From: Magicicada septendecula
Lineage: Eukaryota; Arthropoda; Insecta; Hemiptera; Cicadidae
Assembly (NCBI GenBank): GCA_034769895.1
Contig: CM068367.1
Span: forward strand, 1,316,665,046-1,316,729,045
DNA: 64,000 nucleotides
Direction of reading: 5' to 3'
Below, piece after piece: positions 11,081 to 24,306 of this stretch. Made by a program: the position numbers and the translations under genes. The notes under the pieces are model-generated. The model searched no databases. It worked only from the letters and a program-made list of their open reading frames with translations, and was not told the origin of the DNA. Numbering within the stretch: the first letter of the stretch is position 1; the number at the start of each line of letters is the position of its first letter.

Positions 11081-12930
11081 CAGAACAAGACAGCATCCAC
11101 AAGAAGAAGGAGTGCTCTTATAAAAAACCCAAACCCCAAAAGAAAGTGATAAAAATAATAACAAATGAAAGTATAACAAAATATCAAATTTAGAATCCAT
11201 GTAAAATAAATATAAGCCAAAAGTGTATAAAGTAGAATTGAAAGTGAACCAATGTGAAATAATTATATAATGCCAAAAAACAAACCTTCATTATCTTCTA
11301 TAAATAGATTTCTTGATTTTAATAAAACTATATAGAAATAAAATCCAAGAATGCAAATGGGATCAGTGCAAGTTTTTGTGTTATAATAAATAAACATTAG
11401 GTGTCAATATTGCAGTTCACAAACTAAATAAATTGTGAAATAATACAACTTTGAAGTGTTTATATTGTGTCCATGAATAATATTAAATAAAGTATTATCA
11501 TGACAGATAATACAGGTGTTTTTGACTGCCACTCTTAATATACAACATTCATTAGAATGACAAGTAGATAAAACAAGAGCAGGCCATAATAAAAAGTGAA
11601 GTGATAAAGTATCATTACCCCCCCAAAAAAAAAAAAAAAAAAAAAAAAAAACAGATTAAAACTGAAAATAGAACCTAGTGTAGGAAATAGAGTAAACGAT
11701 GGAAAGACAGATATGTTTTGTTTATTTAGAATAAGTTACTAGTGATAATCAAGACTGAAATGTCAGAATTAAATAACATTCTTTATTTATAAAATATTTA
11801 TTGTGTATTACTAATAATAGTTAAGTATAAAATGTCTGAGTTTTAAAGACCATTGTTAATTTCAGTTATGTATTATGAATTAAGAGTATAAATTATATAC
11901 TGATTGTTCTTTTGTTAAAATAAGAAAATGTTAATTAATGTCATATTAGAATAGAAAGTCAGAGAGGGTATAAACAAAATGTATTATTTAAAAACTTTGT
12001 ATGTAAAAACTGTTAGAAATCTAGGCCAAATGTTAAAACTAAACAGCATCAAAATTGATGAAATAAGTACAGAAAAACAATTAAACTGATGGAATTTATA
12101 TAAGGTAAATCAGTCATAGAGTCATGTAATTGGAAATATAAGTAAGAAAGATTTTGTAAAAAGATAGCAAGAATTATTGTCAAAAATGCAAATGTAAAAA
12201 CTGAAAATTCAGAGAGGGGAGTCACATATTAATGTATAATATTTTAAAAGATAACCAATTAATCTAATTACAAGAAATTAAGGGAAGATAAACCTTTTAT
12301 ATCAATCTGAGATTTAATACAATCATTAATATAACATGTAAAATGGCAACATTTTTGAAAAGGACAGGAAGTGAATTTTAAAACTTACAAATTTCAAAAT
12401 GAAGTAAATATAGCATTTTAGATCAAAAACTTAATAAAACTATCTTATTTGGTATCAAATCAAGCAGAATGAACTGAAGAAGAAGATTATGTATTTAGTA
12501 GTTAATAAATTTGAATAATAGCAAAAATATATTCAGTTATATAATGTAACATTCTCACATGCACAGGATGTAAAATAATTTTGAAACAATGGATAGCTAA
12601 TATTAATTTGGCTACGACTTTTGGACAAGACGAAGGAAGTTAGTTAGTTCATTATTAGATATTGTGAAGTACACTTGACAGGAGCTCTTAAGCAATTTTT
12701 AACCTAATAGCTGAGACATAAATGGCGCATATCCAATAAGCCTAGCCTGAGCGAAAAACGCGAGTTTTGTAAAAATACATTCTAAACGTAAATTCAGTGA
12801 AACGAACACCAACAAACATCAAACTAACTTCAAACAAGAACAGAACACAGTGAATACACAATTTAAACGATTAAAACAGTAATTACACACAACGAAACGG
12901 AAAGTGCAATTCTCGACCTAACAGACTAAA

Positions 12931-13215
12931 GTGGAACATAACTTTTACAACATATTTTATCGAAGTGGAACACTAAAACTTAACCAGGAACACTCCACCA
13001 ACACAAGAAGGAATAATCGCAACAGCAGGAACGAGAAATCACAGGAAAAGCAGCCTTTATTGGAAGTAGAACCAGCGAGGTGTATCCGTCTGACATCTGA
13101 ACTCGAAGCGGCCATCTTTTTCTTCCCACAATCCAACGCAACACTGCCTATTCAACTGAACAGTTCGAATATTTCTATACTCACTTATACATTGAATGTC
13201 ATATATGTACTTTAA
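12931..13215 (+). other. Open stretch inside the 5' LTR of element A, function unknown
   Basis: An open frame of 94 codons, with a counterpart of 91 codons at 39851-40126 in the 3' LTR. The middle is rich in Asn, Arg, Ser, Glu and Lys. No domain is recognised and no start context argues for translation. Since the two LTRs are almost identical, presence in both is not evidence of selection. Most likely chance. Confidence 0.2.
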
Positions 13216-13758
13216 TTTTCAAGTTGATATATTTTTGTAATGTTATACTTTCCATACTTTGCCCTTTTTCTCTGACTATCTATGAAATAACTGTTAAAAG
13301 AACCCGATACTAAATAATTGTACGAACTATCGAAATATACCCTGAGAGTCGATTAATAAATCGATAGAAAATCGATAATATCAATATTTGTTAATAAAAT
13401 TCATTGAAGATCATAAAATTGAATATTGTTTATTCCTATATGATAATTAGCATAATACATAATTTTATTTGAGCAATAACTACCAGAATTTCACAACCAA
13501 GAAGGAAGATAACCTCTAAATAGGAAAGTTCACCTATCGATTGTTATTGGAGACAATCCTATTAACTGAGAGAAGGAATTTTAAATACTAAAAAGGACAT
13601 CATCCAATTAAAATAAAAAACAAGAAGTTCGGAACACCACGGAACATAATTAAATAATTAATATTTAATTAATTAAAAAAAAATTTATATCATAAACAAA
13701 AAATTTTTTTTACAAACAAAAAAATAACAAATTAACAGAATTATTTGAATTTGTTACA

Positions 13759-13840
13759 AATTGGCGACCAACTGAGGGGCTTTAATTAGTGATTGATAGG
13801 CCACTAGAATTTGCCCAATCCCTAATTGGAGTTTGGCAGC
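13759..13840 (+). promoter_or_regulatory. Primer-binding site and leader remnant of element A
   Basis: Two bases after the LTR end comes TGGCGACC (13762-13769), then AACTGAGGGGC. TGGCGACC is the start of a tRNA primer-binding site in several insect gypsy elements, including the mdg1 group, which uses tRNA-Arg. The tRNA is not certain because the later bases do not clearly match. The leader is cut at 13840, where element B begins. Confidence 0.65.
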
Positions 13841-14872
13841 ATACAATCTGCCTTCAACTCAGCACCCATGAAGGACATAAATCAACACCATTTGATTTAT
13901 TGTACAAGTATAAACCGAACCACCCGTTAACCACAAAGTGGAAAATTCATGAGTTATTGCCCCGTGAAATAAATGGGAATAACATAAGGAAAATATGGAA
14001 CGAAGCTCGCACAAATTTGAGAGTGAATTTACAAAAATCGCGGAAATATCATGAGCAGAATAATAGGAAAATAAAGTACAAAGTAGGTGATTTAGTGATG
14101 TATAAAACTCACCCTACGAGTAAAGCCGTTGATAGGACCACTTCCAAACTATCATACCGATGGTGTGGCCCCTACAAGATTCACAAGTTCATCACCCCCG
14201 TAACAGTAGCGCTGTATGAACCCAATACAGACAATTACGTTCGCAGAAGCCATGTGTCTCAAATAAAAAAATTGTTTTCGTGTAAAAATAAAGAAGCACG
14301 ACTACGAGAAAGATAGTAAACCAAGAATACTACTCCAGCATTAAGAGTAAAATATGTTGTATATACTTATACAGGAATATAATACGATTTTGCAACATCC
14401 TATATCGTAATTGAGTATAAACTCAAACACCTCGTACGAATACTAGCGAGGCCTGATCAACCTTAGCTAATGTCCTGCGAGAATGAAATAAAGAATGAGA
14501 AGTCAGCTGACGAACAACAAACCTCTAGCGCAGTAAACTAAAAGTAATTCGATTGTTATTACAATACGTTATTATTATTAGTAACCTACTCATGAGTATA
14601 ACTCCGTAAAACGAGTGAAGAAGTAAAAAAAAAACCGGTAGTAGATGTAAGACTTAAATATAAGGTAGATTTATGTATTTGTGTATTTTATGTGTAGTAG
14701 ATGTATTAGATTTTAAATATTTTGTATAAGATGTAAGATAATCGATTGATGGATAGAAATCATCTGAGGGAGAGAAATTTCAGCACAAAGTTCCGTGCCC
14801 AAATGTAATTGTATTTCTTAGGTTTTCGTTTAATACCCCGTCGCCCCGTCCTCATCTTTAAGTGCAGGAGGA

Positions 14873-16665
14873 TGTGACAATTTAAAAATTATTTAAATAG
14901 CACAAATTAAATTTTTTGTTCTTATTACAAGTGAGAGTATTATCCACCCCTTATGTGTACCTAGATTCCTGTATCAACGTGCAAATTGTCCAGTACGAAC
15001 ACGCAGAGTACGATGTTATTAAGCGAAAAATAATAATTCTTTTAATTAAATAGGAGACGTATTAATAATAAAGGAAATATCTAACTCATAACTGAAAGGT
15101 AGCATAATTTATTACTAGTTAATTAATGAACAATTAATAATACTAAAAGAACGAACTACTTTTCTCAGCGCGTAAACCGCGCCAGCTTACAGACTCTCTG
15201 CCGCTAAACAACCCCCAGTCGCAGGAGAAACTTCGACATGTAAGCAGGTCAAAAATGTGTTGTAAAGTTACACTTAGGTGTATACTGCTAAACAACGATA
15301 CAACCAGACGTTAGTTGTTATAATTGATTTAATCCAATGTAGCATTGGGGAATAACTAAAAAACTAGTAATGTAGTGCGTGAAGCAAATATTGGTAATAT
15401 ATAAAAAAAAACTTAGCCGACACATCTCTTTACAAACAGTAAGTGGTAAGATATGTTCCTTACCATATTAAACATCAGTGCTGCTAAAATAAGAACAATT
15501 AAAATGTAAAATGTGAACAACCAACTCCAGAAGAAGAAAGTTACAACAACAACCGTATGAACTTCAAGTAGCAGAATCCAATCGTCATGACCTAAACTAC
15601 AATCCGGAAACAATCAACTAAATGGAGGATCCAGAGGAACAATGAACCACACCCAAGAAGACTACTGAAGAAGACCATTACGAACACCCTCACGTTCGAT
15701 TCAGGTGATATTAAATCATAACATTTGTGCATAACTTGTTTTTTTAAAAAACCGAAACAAAAAGAACAGTAAAGTTTCTTGTAAAGACTTTTAGATAACT
15801 TAAAGATTAACATATAAATATTTGTAATTTCTGTAATGATATAGTAATAACCTGATGATCTTTAAAGGTAAATTAATTCTGAAAATTACACCGGATTATT
15901 CTTCAAATACTGTAGTTTGGATGATGTTGTGATATATTAGAATATTGCAAAGTTAAGACCTGGATCCGTGGTACTTGAAATAATACATAGCTGAATGATT
16001 TTGAGATAAAAAAGAGAAAGAATAAAAATTTTAAAGAATATTTAATGCAGAATTTATAAGAATTTTTCTTTTAAAAGTAAGGTAAAGTAAGTAAAAATTT
16101 AAAGGATGACCATTAAAGCTATTACTTTTATACTTAGTCAAGAATAAAGAGATGTTTTCGCTAATACCCAGAGAGTGAATAAATTTATGTAACCCTTGAC
16201 TAATTCCTGATATATATATTGTCATAATTTGTTGGTAAGTAAATTTTACTAACTACGGCAGCTAGTTTAATTAACAGCGAACAATTGAACTGGTTCCCGA
16301 TGTTATAATGTCTTTGCAGGAGGGACGTTATAAGATGCGCCACTCTGCTATTGTGTAAATAATAATTAATTGTGTATTGTGCTGTTGTCTAATTAAGAAT
16401 AATTGTGTACAGAGTGACACATATAAGATGTGCCACTCTGCTCTTTTATAAAAAAAAATTAATTAATAATAATTGTGTACGTCGTGATAATTAATTAACA
16501 GTAACTTTGTAGAATATATAAATTTATTCACTCTGAAATCGTGAACAAATAAATAAATAAATAAAGTTTTAATTAAGAAATAATAATATTAGTATTAGGA
16601 TATTGCCGTAATACACAAGTCCTTGCTGGTAAAAATATTCCATTTTAAACCTGTCGGTATTTACA
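14873..16665 (+). repeat. Complete LTR of element B (right edge uncertain)
   Basis: Begins TGTGACAATTT right after the purine tract. The right edge cannot be fixed by comparison because the other LTR copy is cut at 23991. A TTTACA near 16665 is one candidate, but no clear primer-binding site follows. A TATAAAAG at about 16874 leaves open a longer LTR reaching toward 17.1 kb. The two LTR starts are 7648 bp apart. Confidence 0.6.
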
Positions 16666-17145
16666 GGCTATTTCATGTTAAATACGTGTCGAGAAATGTA
16701 CGCTCTCCCCCTTGTACACAAGTAAGTTGTTTGTATGGGATTCCCTCGCGGACATAACAGACAGTCCAGAACAGGAAAGAATCGTGTTTGAGATTGTCCG
16801 AATCACCCTCCTTTGTTAAACCACCCCTACGTAAACAATAAGACTCCCCAAACAGCTGATCCATTGTGCTATTATAAAAGCAATGAACTCTTCGTGTGTG
16901 AAATTTCTCTCCACTATAAAATAATATTATCATTTTGTCTTGACTGATAATTGCTAGCAGTACAGAAAATTGAATTGATTTGAGATAATTTTAATTTGAT
17001 TAATTAGTATAAGATTCTATGTGTAGTAATAGATATATATGTGTGTGTTTAAATGAATTCAAATTTTATAAGTGTTTAAAATAGATGATATAAGATTTGT
17101 CGTACATAATAATTAGTTTATTTAAAAGTCATTATTACCACAACA

Positions 17146-18850
17146 ATGGCTCAATTTAACCTCGACTTGTTGTTGAAGGACGAATTAAGCTATGAAGCTT
17201 TGTTATGCGGTCTCCCATACGCAAATGAACGGTCGCGGAACTGCGCAAAACATTACATGAAAATAGACCAGACAAACCCTCACTGTTAAATCGTTTAAGT
17301 GTATTAGACTTCGAAAGTGAAAAGGAAACATGGTATCACAAATATACGGAACTTACCTCCATCGCACAAACCCTACGAGATGAAAAATCCCCCGCAGTAA
17401 TTTTACAAACCACTCAAAGAATCGAACATCTGACCCGCCACATCACCAATTTGTTGAATTGGCCCGGTGATAAAGTTACTCCACCGGACGCGCAAAAATT
17501 CGCGGAAGAAGCATTACAACAATTACCCGAGATAATGCGCGAATTACGTCGAAGGTCCGAATCGTTTAGATTAGAAGAGATCGAAGAAGCAATGATGAAA
17601 CTAAATATTTCCCCTACCCTATCACCTACTCAAGAACAGCAAACCGGTGCTGTAAAATTTCAGGAATATAATATAGATCCCGTTAAGAAACGGTTAACCG
17701 ATAGACAAGTAAATATCCAATCCGTAAACGTCACCTTACTTACAAATGAACTAGAGAATATGACTAGTACCTATGATTTACCTCCTCACTTACCGACGAA
17801 TCAATCTGCGGAAAAACCTAGAATGACGACTCAATTAAATCTAACTACCGAGCTTTATGGAAAAATAACTCATCCCATAGAATGTATTTTATCTGAGATA
17901 CCAATCACTGATGGGCTGAATATTACGAAACTTCTAGATTTTATCAAGCACCTATTACAAATAAAGGATCTGCGACAACTAAGAGATGACCAAATTTTAC
18001 AAGTAATTCTACGTAAATGTAGATCTCCTTTAAAAGATCGTGTGTTAGAATCACTAAGGTATAATCACTCTGTAGAAGAACTACATACCACCCTGATAAG
18101 ACACTTCATCCCCACCGGTATCTACGAAGAATTAAAGCGGAACTCAGTACTTCGTGTACAAGGAGCATACGAGAGATTAGCTCATTATATATCTGAAATA
18201 AGGGAATCGGCCTTATTACTACAAGTTAACTGGAGTGAACAACAGCTAGTAGACACTATCTTAGTAGGACTATCTCCCGAGGAGCGATCTCGCCTAGCAC
18301 TCATGAAGAGACCAACCACCTTCACAGAACTAGAACTGTGTTGTATACATTCATCCAACGTCTGGTATTCTGACCAAAACAGACGCGTTTTTATGTCCCA
18401 GACTCAACGCAGTGATTCATTCCTACCTCTACCGATTGGGATTGATACTCGAACCTACCGCGATAAGCGATTCGTAAGAACTTCTAAAACCCAAAGCTAC
18501 CCCAATACATCAAACACTCTACAAAAACCCCGACAGCATGCGAGCGATGCCAATGAGGAAAGAAGATGTTATAACTGTAGAAAGTCCGGCCACATTAGCA
18601 AGAATTGTAAACAAAAGTGGTACCAACAGAAAACCGACCAGTCAAAAAGACATGTGAAGCGGGAAGAACAAAAATCCTACGTCTTCCGCAGCATCAGAAG
18701 GAAAGGTATAAACACTAATCATTCTAAAGTAAAAATAAATATAAACAAACGTATAGACCCTTACATAACAAGATTTATTGACAAGTGCAACTCTATTGGT
18801 ACATGCAAAACAAGAATATACCAATTACCCTACGTACAGATAGACCTTGG
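17146..18850 (+). other. gag region of element B (fossil)
   Basis: An ATG at 17146 in ACAACAATGG opens a gag-like region. The middle part is helical and charged, as in gypsy capsid domains. A CCHC zinc knuckle (CYNCRKSGHISKNC, about 18567-18608) marks the nucleocapsid end, followed by a basic stretch. Gag would package the element RNA in virus-like particles. The element is broken, and this is listed as a fossil part only. Confidence 0.8.
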
Positions 18851-18854
18851 AGAA

Positions 18855-21800
18855 ACGAATATCCTTGGTTTAATCGATTCAGGATCTACACGTAGTATAA
18901 TCAGTCAACAGCTAGCCAGCGTATTAGCTAATCATAATCTTATTAAACGTAGCCAAAACGTGAACGTAAAGTGTGCCACCACAAATAAGCAAAACCTAAA
19001 TATATCGCGCAGTATTACGGTGAAATTAAAAATAAAGAATTTTACTTGGTATGTTCCCCTACTCGTAGCTGAAGTGTTAGGACAAAACTTAATACTAGGC
19101 GCTGACTTTATAAGTAAAACTGGCTTAATCCTCGACATATACGCAAAACAATATTTCTTCAGATTTGATCGTACTCGAAAATATCAGTTCGACTCCGAGC
19201 TAAGTAACAACGCGAATTGTGAAACATCAACTATTCAGTTAGAGCATCATGAATCTAGTTTGAGTCATTTAAAAGGAAATGAGCGACAAAGAATTCAAAA
19301 GTTAACAAGGGAATTTTCTACTGTACTCACACCCAAGTTAGGATTAACCCACTTAATCGAATACAAAATAAATCTAAGTGACAACAAGGTAATACGTCTT
19401 CACCCATACAAATTATCACCGCCCAAGATGGAAATAATGTGAAACCAAATCAACAAACTCCTAGAGCAACACGTCATAGAACCGTCAACTTCCCCATACT
19501 CATCACCTGCATTCCTAGTACCAAAAGGAACTGACAAACATAGACTAGTCGTGGACTATAGACAGCTGAATAAGAATACAGAATTTGAATCGATTCCCCT
19601 GCCCGACATTCACAGCGCGTTCCACTATTTTACCAAAGCGAAAATCTTCACCATAATGGATCTCAACCAGGCATTCCACCAAATCCCACTAGCTGAGGAA
19701 TCAAAACATCTAACTGCGTTTGCTGTCCCATTTAATCTATATCAATTTACTAGAGTACCATTCGGTATATCACAAGGAAGTTCAGTATGTAGTAGACTGT
19801 TAGAAAAAATATTCCATGACGTTAAATTTAAATTCGTATATCACTATCTTGACGACATAGTAGTATATAGTGAGTCGATGGATCAACATATTGATCACTT
19901 GCGTGAAGTATTATCAAGGTTAAAGAAAGCTGGACTAATGGTAAACCCTAGTAAAGTTAATTTCGCAGTAAAACATTCTCTTTCTTAGGTCATATAGTAT
20001 CAGCCGAAGGTAAGGTTAGCATCGATCCCGAATGTACGCGCGCAATCCGAGAATTTTTACCACCTAGAGACACCAAAGGTATAGCTCGATTTTTAGGTAT
20101 GATCAATTACTTTCACAAGTACATACCCCACCTAGCGGATATAGCAGCCCCATTAAATGCATTAAGAAAGAAAGGAGCAAAATTCGAGTGGACTACTCGA
20201 CATTAAGCCGCTTTTGAAACACTCAAAGAAAGCATAATATCCCCACCGGTATTGCAGTTAGCAGATTTCTGTAGACCATTTGTCGTACAGACCGACAGTT
20301 CGAGTGTAGCATTAGGAGCCGTAATATACCAAGAAATCAATAATACTAGACTCCCGATCAGCTATGCATCACGTACATTGACGGAGCAAGGAAGGAAGTT
20401 CTCAGCCTATGAACTTGAATGTTTAGCTGTAGTTTTCGCCTTCGAAAAATTCAAACCGTTTTTGGAACACAAGGAATTTCTACTAGAAACCGACAATCAA
20501 GCTTTGTCATGGTTATTGAACCATCCAAAACAGTTAGGTCGTATCGGAAGATGGGTGTTAAGATTAAATTGCTACAAGTTCAAAGTACAACATATTCGTG
20601 GTACTCCAAATGTAGTAGCCGATACACTATCCCGCATGTTCCAACTACCCAATACCAGACCTGGCAAAGACAATGTTGAAACCACTACTGTTAATACGCT
20701 AATTACTAACTTTCCCCTTGCATTTAAGGATATAGCATGTCACCAACAACAAGATCCGAAATTGTGTAAAATAATAGAACAAATAGATAGAGAAAATTAT
20801 TCTGACAAATATACCTTGAGTAAACGAGTACTTTGTTTTAAAAAGGCTAACGGAAAATCACTGAGAATAATCGCCCCGGAAATAATTAAACCTATGCTAA
20901 TGGAATACTACCACTCATCAGCCATTGGAGCTCATATGGGAATTAGGAAAACTATACATCGTATTCGCAAGGAATACCATTGGGAAAACATGAACAGTGA
21001 AATAACCAAGTTCGTGAAATAATGCGAAATCTGTGCCCTGAGCAAGCCAGCACGAATCAGTCAAGTCGGAAAATTAATCTCAGAAATCCCCACAACACCC
21101 TTCTCAAAGATATACATAGACTATTCTGGACCTTATCCCCGTTCTAAGTCCGGAAATACTATGCTATTAATTTGCGTGGACTCCTTCACTAAATTCGTAT
21201 CGATGTATCCTATGAGACGTGCCTTAGCATCTACGACAATAAAGATTCTACAAGAGAGACTATTTAAAGATTATGGTACACCAGTACACCTAGTATCTGA
21301 CAATGGACCTCAGTTTAAATTGAAAGAATTTAATGACATGTGTTTTAAATTAGGAATAAATCATATTACAGTGACAGAGTACCGACCGCAAGGAAACCTA
21401 GCAGAGAGATACTTGCGAAACCTAAAATCAGCCTTAATATCTTATCACGCTAAAGATCAGACAGCGTGGGATCAAAATCTATCATGGATACAATTTGCCT
21501 TCAACTCAGCACCCATGAAGGACATAAATCAACACCATTTGATTTACTGTACAAGTATAAACCGAACCACCCGTTAACCACAAAGTGGAAAATTCATGAG
21601 TTATTGCCCCGCGAAATAAATGGGAATAACATAAGGAAAATATGGAACGAATCTCGCGCAAATTTGAGAGAGAATTTACAAAAATCGCGGAAATATCATG
21701 AGCAGAATAATAGGAAAATAAAGTACAAAGTAGGTGATTTAGTGATGTATAAAACTCACCCTACGAGTAAAGCCGTTGATAGGACCACTTCCAAACTATC

Positions 21801-21960
21801 ATACCGATGGTGTGGCCCCTACAAGATTCACAAGTTCATCACCCCCGTAACAGTAGCGCTGTATGAACCCAATACAGACAATTACGTTCGCAGAAGCCAT
21901 GTGTCTCAAATAAAAAAATTGTTTTCGTGTAAAAATAAAGAAGCACGACTACGAGAAAGA
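18855..21960 (+). other. pol region of element B (fossil): protease, RT, RNase H, integrase
   Basis: In gypsy order: an aspartic protease motif (LGLIDSGS, about 18860), reverse transcriptase with VVDYRQLN and the YLDD catalytic loop (about 19.38-19.99 kb), an RNase H region (about 20.2-20.65 kb, with PFVVQTDSS), and an integrase with its zinc-binding part and DDE core (about 20.9-21.6 kb), then a basic C-terminal region to about 21.96 kb. The order PR-RT-RH-IN places it with Ty3/gypsy rather than Ty1/copia. The region is broken in several places. Confidence 0.88.
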
Positions 21961-22520
21961 TAGTAAACCAAGAATACTACTCAAGCATTAAGAGTAAAAT
22001 ATGTTGTATATACTTATACAGGAATATAATACGATTTTGCAACATCCTATATCGTAATTGAGTATAAACTCAAACACCTCGTACGAATACTAGCGAGGCC
22101 TGATCAACCTTAGCTAATGTCCTGCGAGAATGAAATAAAGAATGAGAAGTCAGCTGACGAACAACAAACCTCTAGCGCAGTAAACTAAAAGTAATTCGAT
22201 TGTTATTACAATACGTTATTATTATTAGTAACCTACTCATGAGTATAACTCCGTAAAACGAGTGAAGAAATAAAAAAAAAAACCGGTAGTAGATGTAAGA
22301 CTTAAATATAAGGTAGATTTATGTATTTGTGTATTTTATGTGTAGTAGATGTATTAGATTTTAAATATTTTGTATAAGATGTAAGATAATCGATTGATGG
22401 ATAGAAATCATCTGAGGGAGAGAAATTTCAGCACAAAGTTCCGTGCCCAAATGTAATTGTATTTCTTAGGTTTTCATTTAATACCCCGTCGCCCCGTCCT
22501 CATCTTTAAGTGCAGGAGGA

Positions 22521-23991
22521 TGTGACAATTTAAAAATTATTTTAATAGCACAAATTAAATTTTTTGTTCTTATTACAAGTGAGAGTATTATCCACCCCTT
22601 ATGTGTACCTAGATTCCTGTATCAACGTGCAAATTGTCCAGTACGAACACGCAGAGTACGATGTTATTAAGCGAAAAATAATAATTCTTTTAATTAAATA
22701 AGAGACGTATTAATAATAAAGGAAATATCTAACTCATAACTGAAAGGTAGCATAATTTATTACTAGTTAATTAATGAACAATTAATAATACTATAAGAAC
22801 GAACTACTTTTCTCAGCGCGTAAACCGCGCCAGCTTACAGACTCCCTGCCGCTAAACAACCCCCAGTCGCCGAAGAAACTTCGACATGTAAGCAGGTCAA
22901 AAATGTGTTGTAAAGTTACACTTAGGTGTATACCGCTACACAATGATACAACCAGACGTTAGTTGTTATAATTGATTTAATCCAATGTAGCGTTGGAGAA
23001 TAACTAAAAAACTAGTAATGTAGTGCGTGAAGCAAATATTGGTAATATATAAAAAAAAACTTAGCCGACACATCTCTTTACAAACAGTAAGTGGTAAGAT
23101 ATGTTCCTTACCATATTAAAGTAAACATCAGTGCTGCTAAAATAAGAACAATTAAAATGTAAAATGTGAACAACCAACTCCAGAAGAAGAAAGTTACAAC
23201 AACAACCGTATGAACTTCAAGTAGCAGAATCCAATCGTCATGACCTAAACTACAATCCGGAAACAATCAACTAAATGGAGGATCCAGAGGAACAACAAAC
23301 CACACCCAAGAAGACTACTGAAGAAGACCATCACGAACACCCTCACGTTCGGTTCAGGTGATATTAAATCATAACATTTGTGCATAACTTGTTTTTTTAA
23401 AAAACCGAAACAAAAAGAACAGTAAAGTTTCTTGTAAAGACTTTTAGATAACTTAGATTAACATATAAATATTTGTAATTTCTGTAATGATATAGTAATA
23501 ACCTGATGATCTTTAAAGGTAAATTAATTCTGAAAATTACACCGGATTATTCTTCAAATACTGTAGTTTGGATGATGTTGTGATATATTAGAATATTGCA
23601 AAGTTAAGACCTGGATCCGTGGTACTTGAAATAATACATAGCTGAATGATTTTGAGATAAAAAAGAGTAAGAATAAAAATTTTAAAGAATATTTAATGCA
23701 GAATTTATAAGAATTTTCTTTTAAAAGTAAGGTAAAGTAAGTAAAAATTTAAAGGATGACCATTAAAGCTATTACTTTTATACTTAGTTAAAATACAAGA
23801 ATAAAGAGATGTTTGTGCTAATACCCAGAGAGTGAATAAATTTATGTAACCCTTGACTAATTCCTGATATATATATTGTCATAATTTGTTGGTAAGTAAA
23901 TTTTACTAACTACGGCAGCTAGTTTAATTAACAGCGAACAATTGAACTGGTTCCCGATGTTATATAATGTCTTTGCAGGAGGGACGTTATA
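22521..23991 (+). repeat. Second LTR of element B, cut at its right end
   Basis: Matches 14873-16332 closely and stops matching after GGGACGTTATA. Immediately right of this point lies gag-type sequence of element A, so the LTR is joined directly to the interior of another element. Confidence 0.88.
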
Positions 23992-24306
23992 TAACAACAG
24001 AGTTTCCCATCCAAGAGTAAATTTTATAAGAGCTGAAGATCGTAGGCCAAGAAGGTACAACCGTCAGCGAAGGAACAGTTTCCACGATGGAGATCGTCGG
24101 CGAAGAAGCGAAGAACGTGATGGTCCGAGGTACGAACAACATAGAAGGAGTACCAGTCTAGATGATCCTGGCCGACAACAAAACCGTGAACAAACGTTTG
24201 AACAGAGTACAGAGCGGCAGGAACCGACACAAGGTTTCCAGAACGACGCCTCGGTCAATCCGAGTAACAACGACGAAAACAATAATTTAAACGGGAGGAG
24301 GCAGTG
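23992..24306 (+). other. gag C-terminal remnant of element A (fossil)
   Basis: An Arg-rich, Glu/Gln/Asn-rich open stretch directly upstream of the protease region. The many basic residues suggest a nucleic-acid-binding gag end without a zinc knuckle. Everything upstream in gag is missing, replaced by element B. Confidence 0.6.

Larger units (their letters stand above)
10506..13758 (+). repeat. 5' LTR of element A (3.25 kb)
   Basis: Matches 37413-40654 nearly base for base. It contains an 83-bp tandem array (about 10690-11080), a C7A26 run (11618-11650), and long AT-rich stretches. It also has an open stretch at 12931-13215 that is present in both LTRs but has no recognised homologue. The length is far above the few hundred bases common in gypsy elements. 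Confidence 0.93.
13841..23991 (+). mobile_element. LTR element B: Ty3/gypsy-type, permuted 1.3-unit copy
   Basis: Layout: integrase C-terminal part and 3' non-coding region (13841-14872), an LTR starting TGTGACAATTT at 14873, leader, gag and pol (about 17146-21960), 3' non-coding region, then a second LTR starting at 22521 and cut at 23991. Block 13841-16332 repeats 21488-23991 with about 1% difference by eye, so the repeat unit is about 7.65 kb. It starts and ends inside the element rather than at LTR edges, with no target duplication seen. It sits where most of the gag region of element A should be. The coding region is broken in about six places. A purine tract (GCAGGAGGA) directly precedes each LTR start. 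Confidence 0.85.

Noticed and set aside
10574-11200. Overlapping repetitive minus-strand open frames with hydrophobic, Pro/Ser-rich repeats (also 37592-38117)
   Set aside because: They are produced by the 83-bp tandem repeat in the LTRs of element A; 83 is not a multiple of three, so the same peptide appears in every frame. No start context or family match.
16673-16933. 86-codon minus-strand open frame in the leader of element B
   Set aside because: No recognisable domain, antisense to the element, and in a region that may be LTR or leader.
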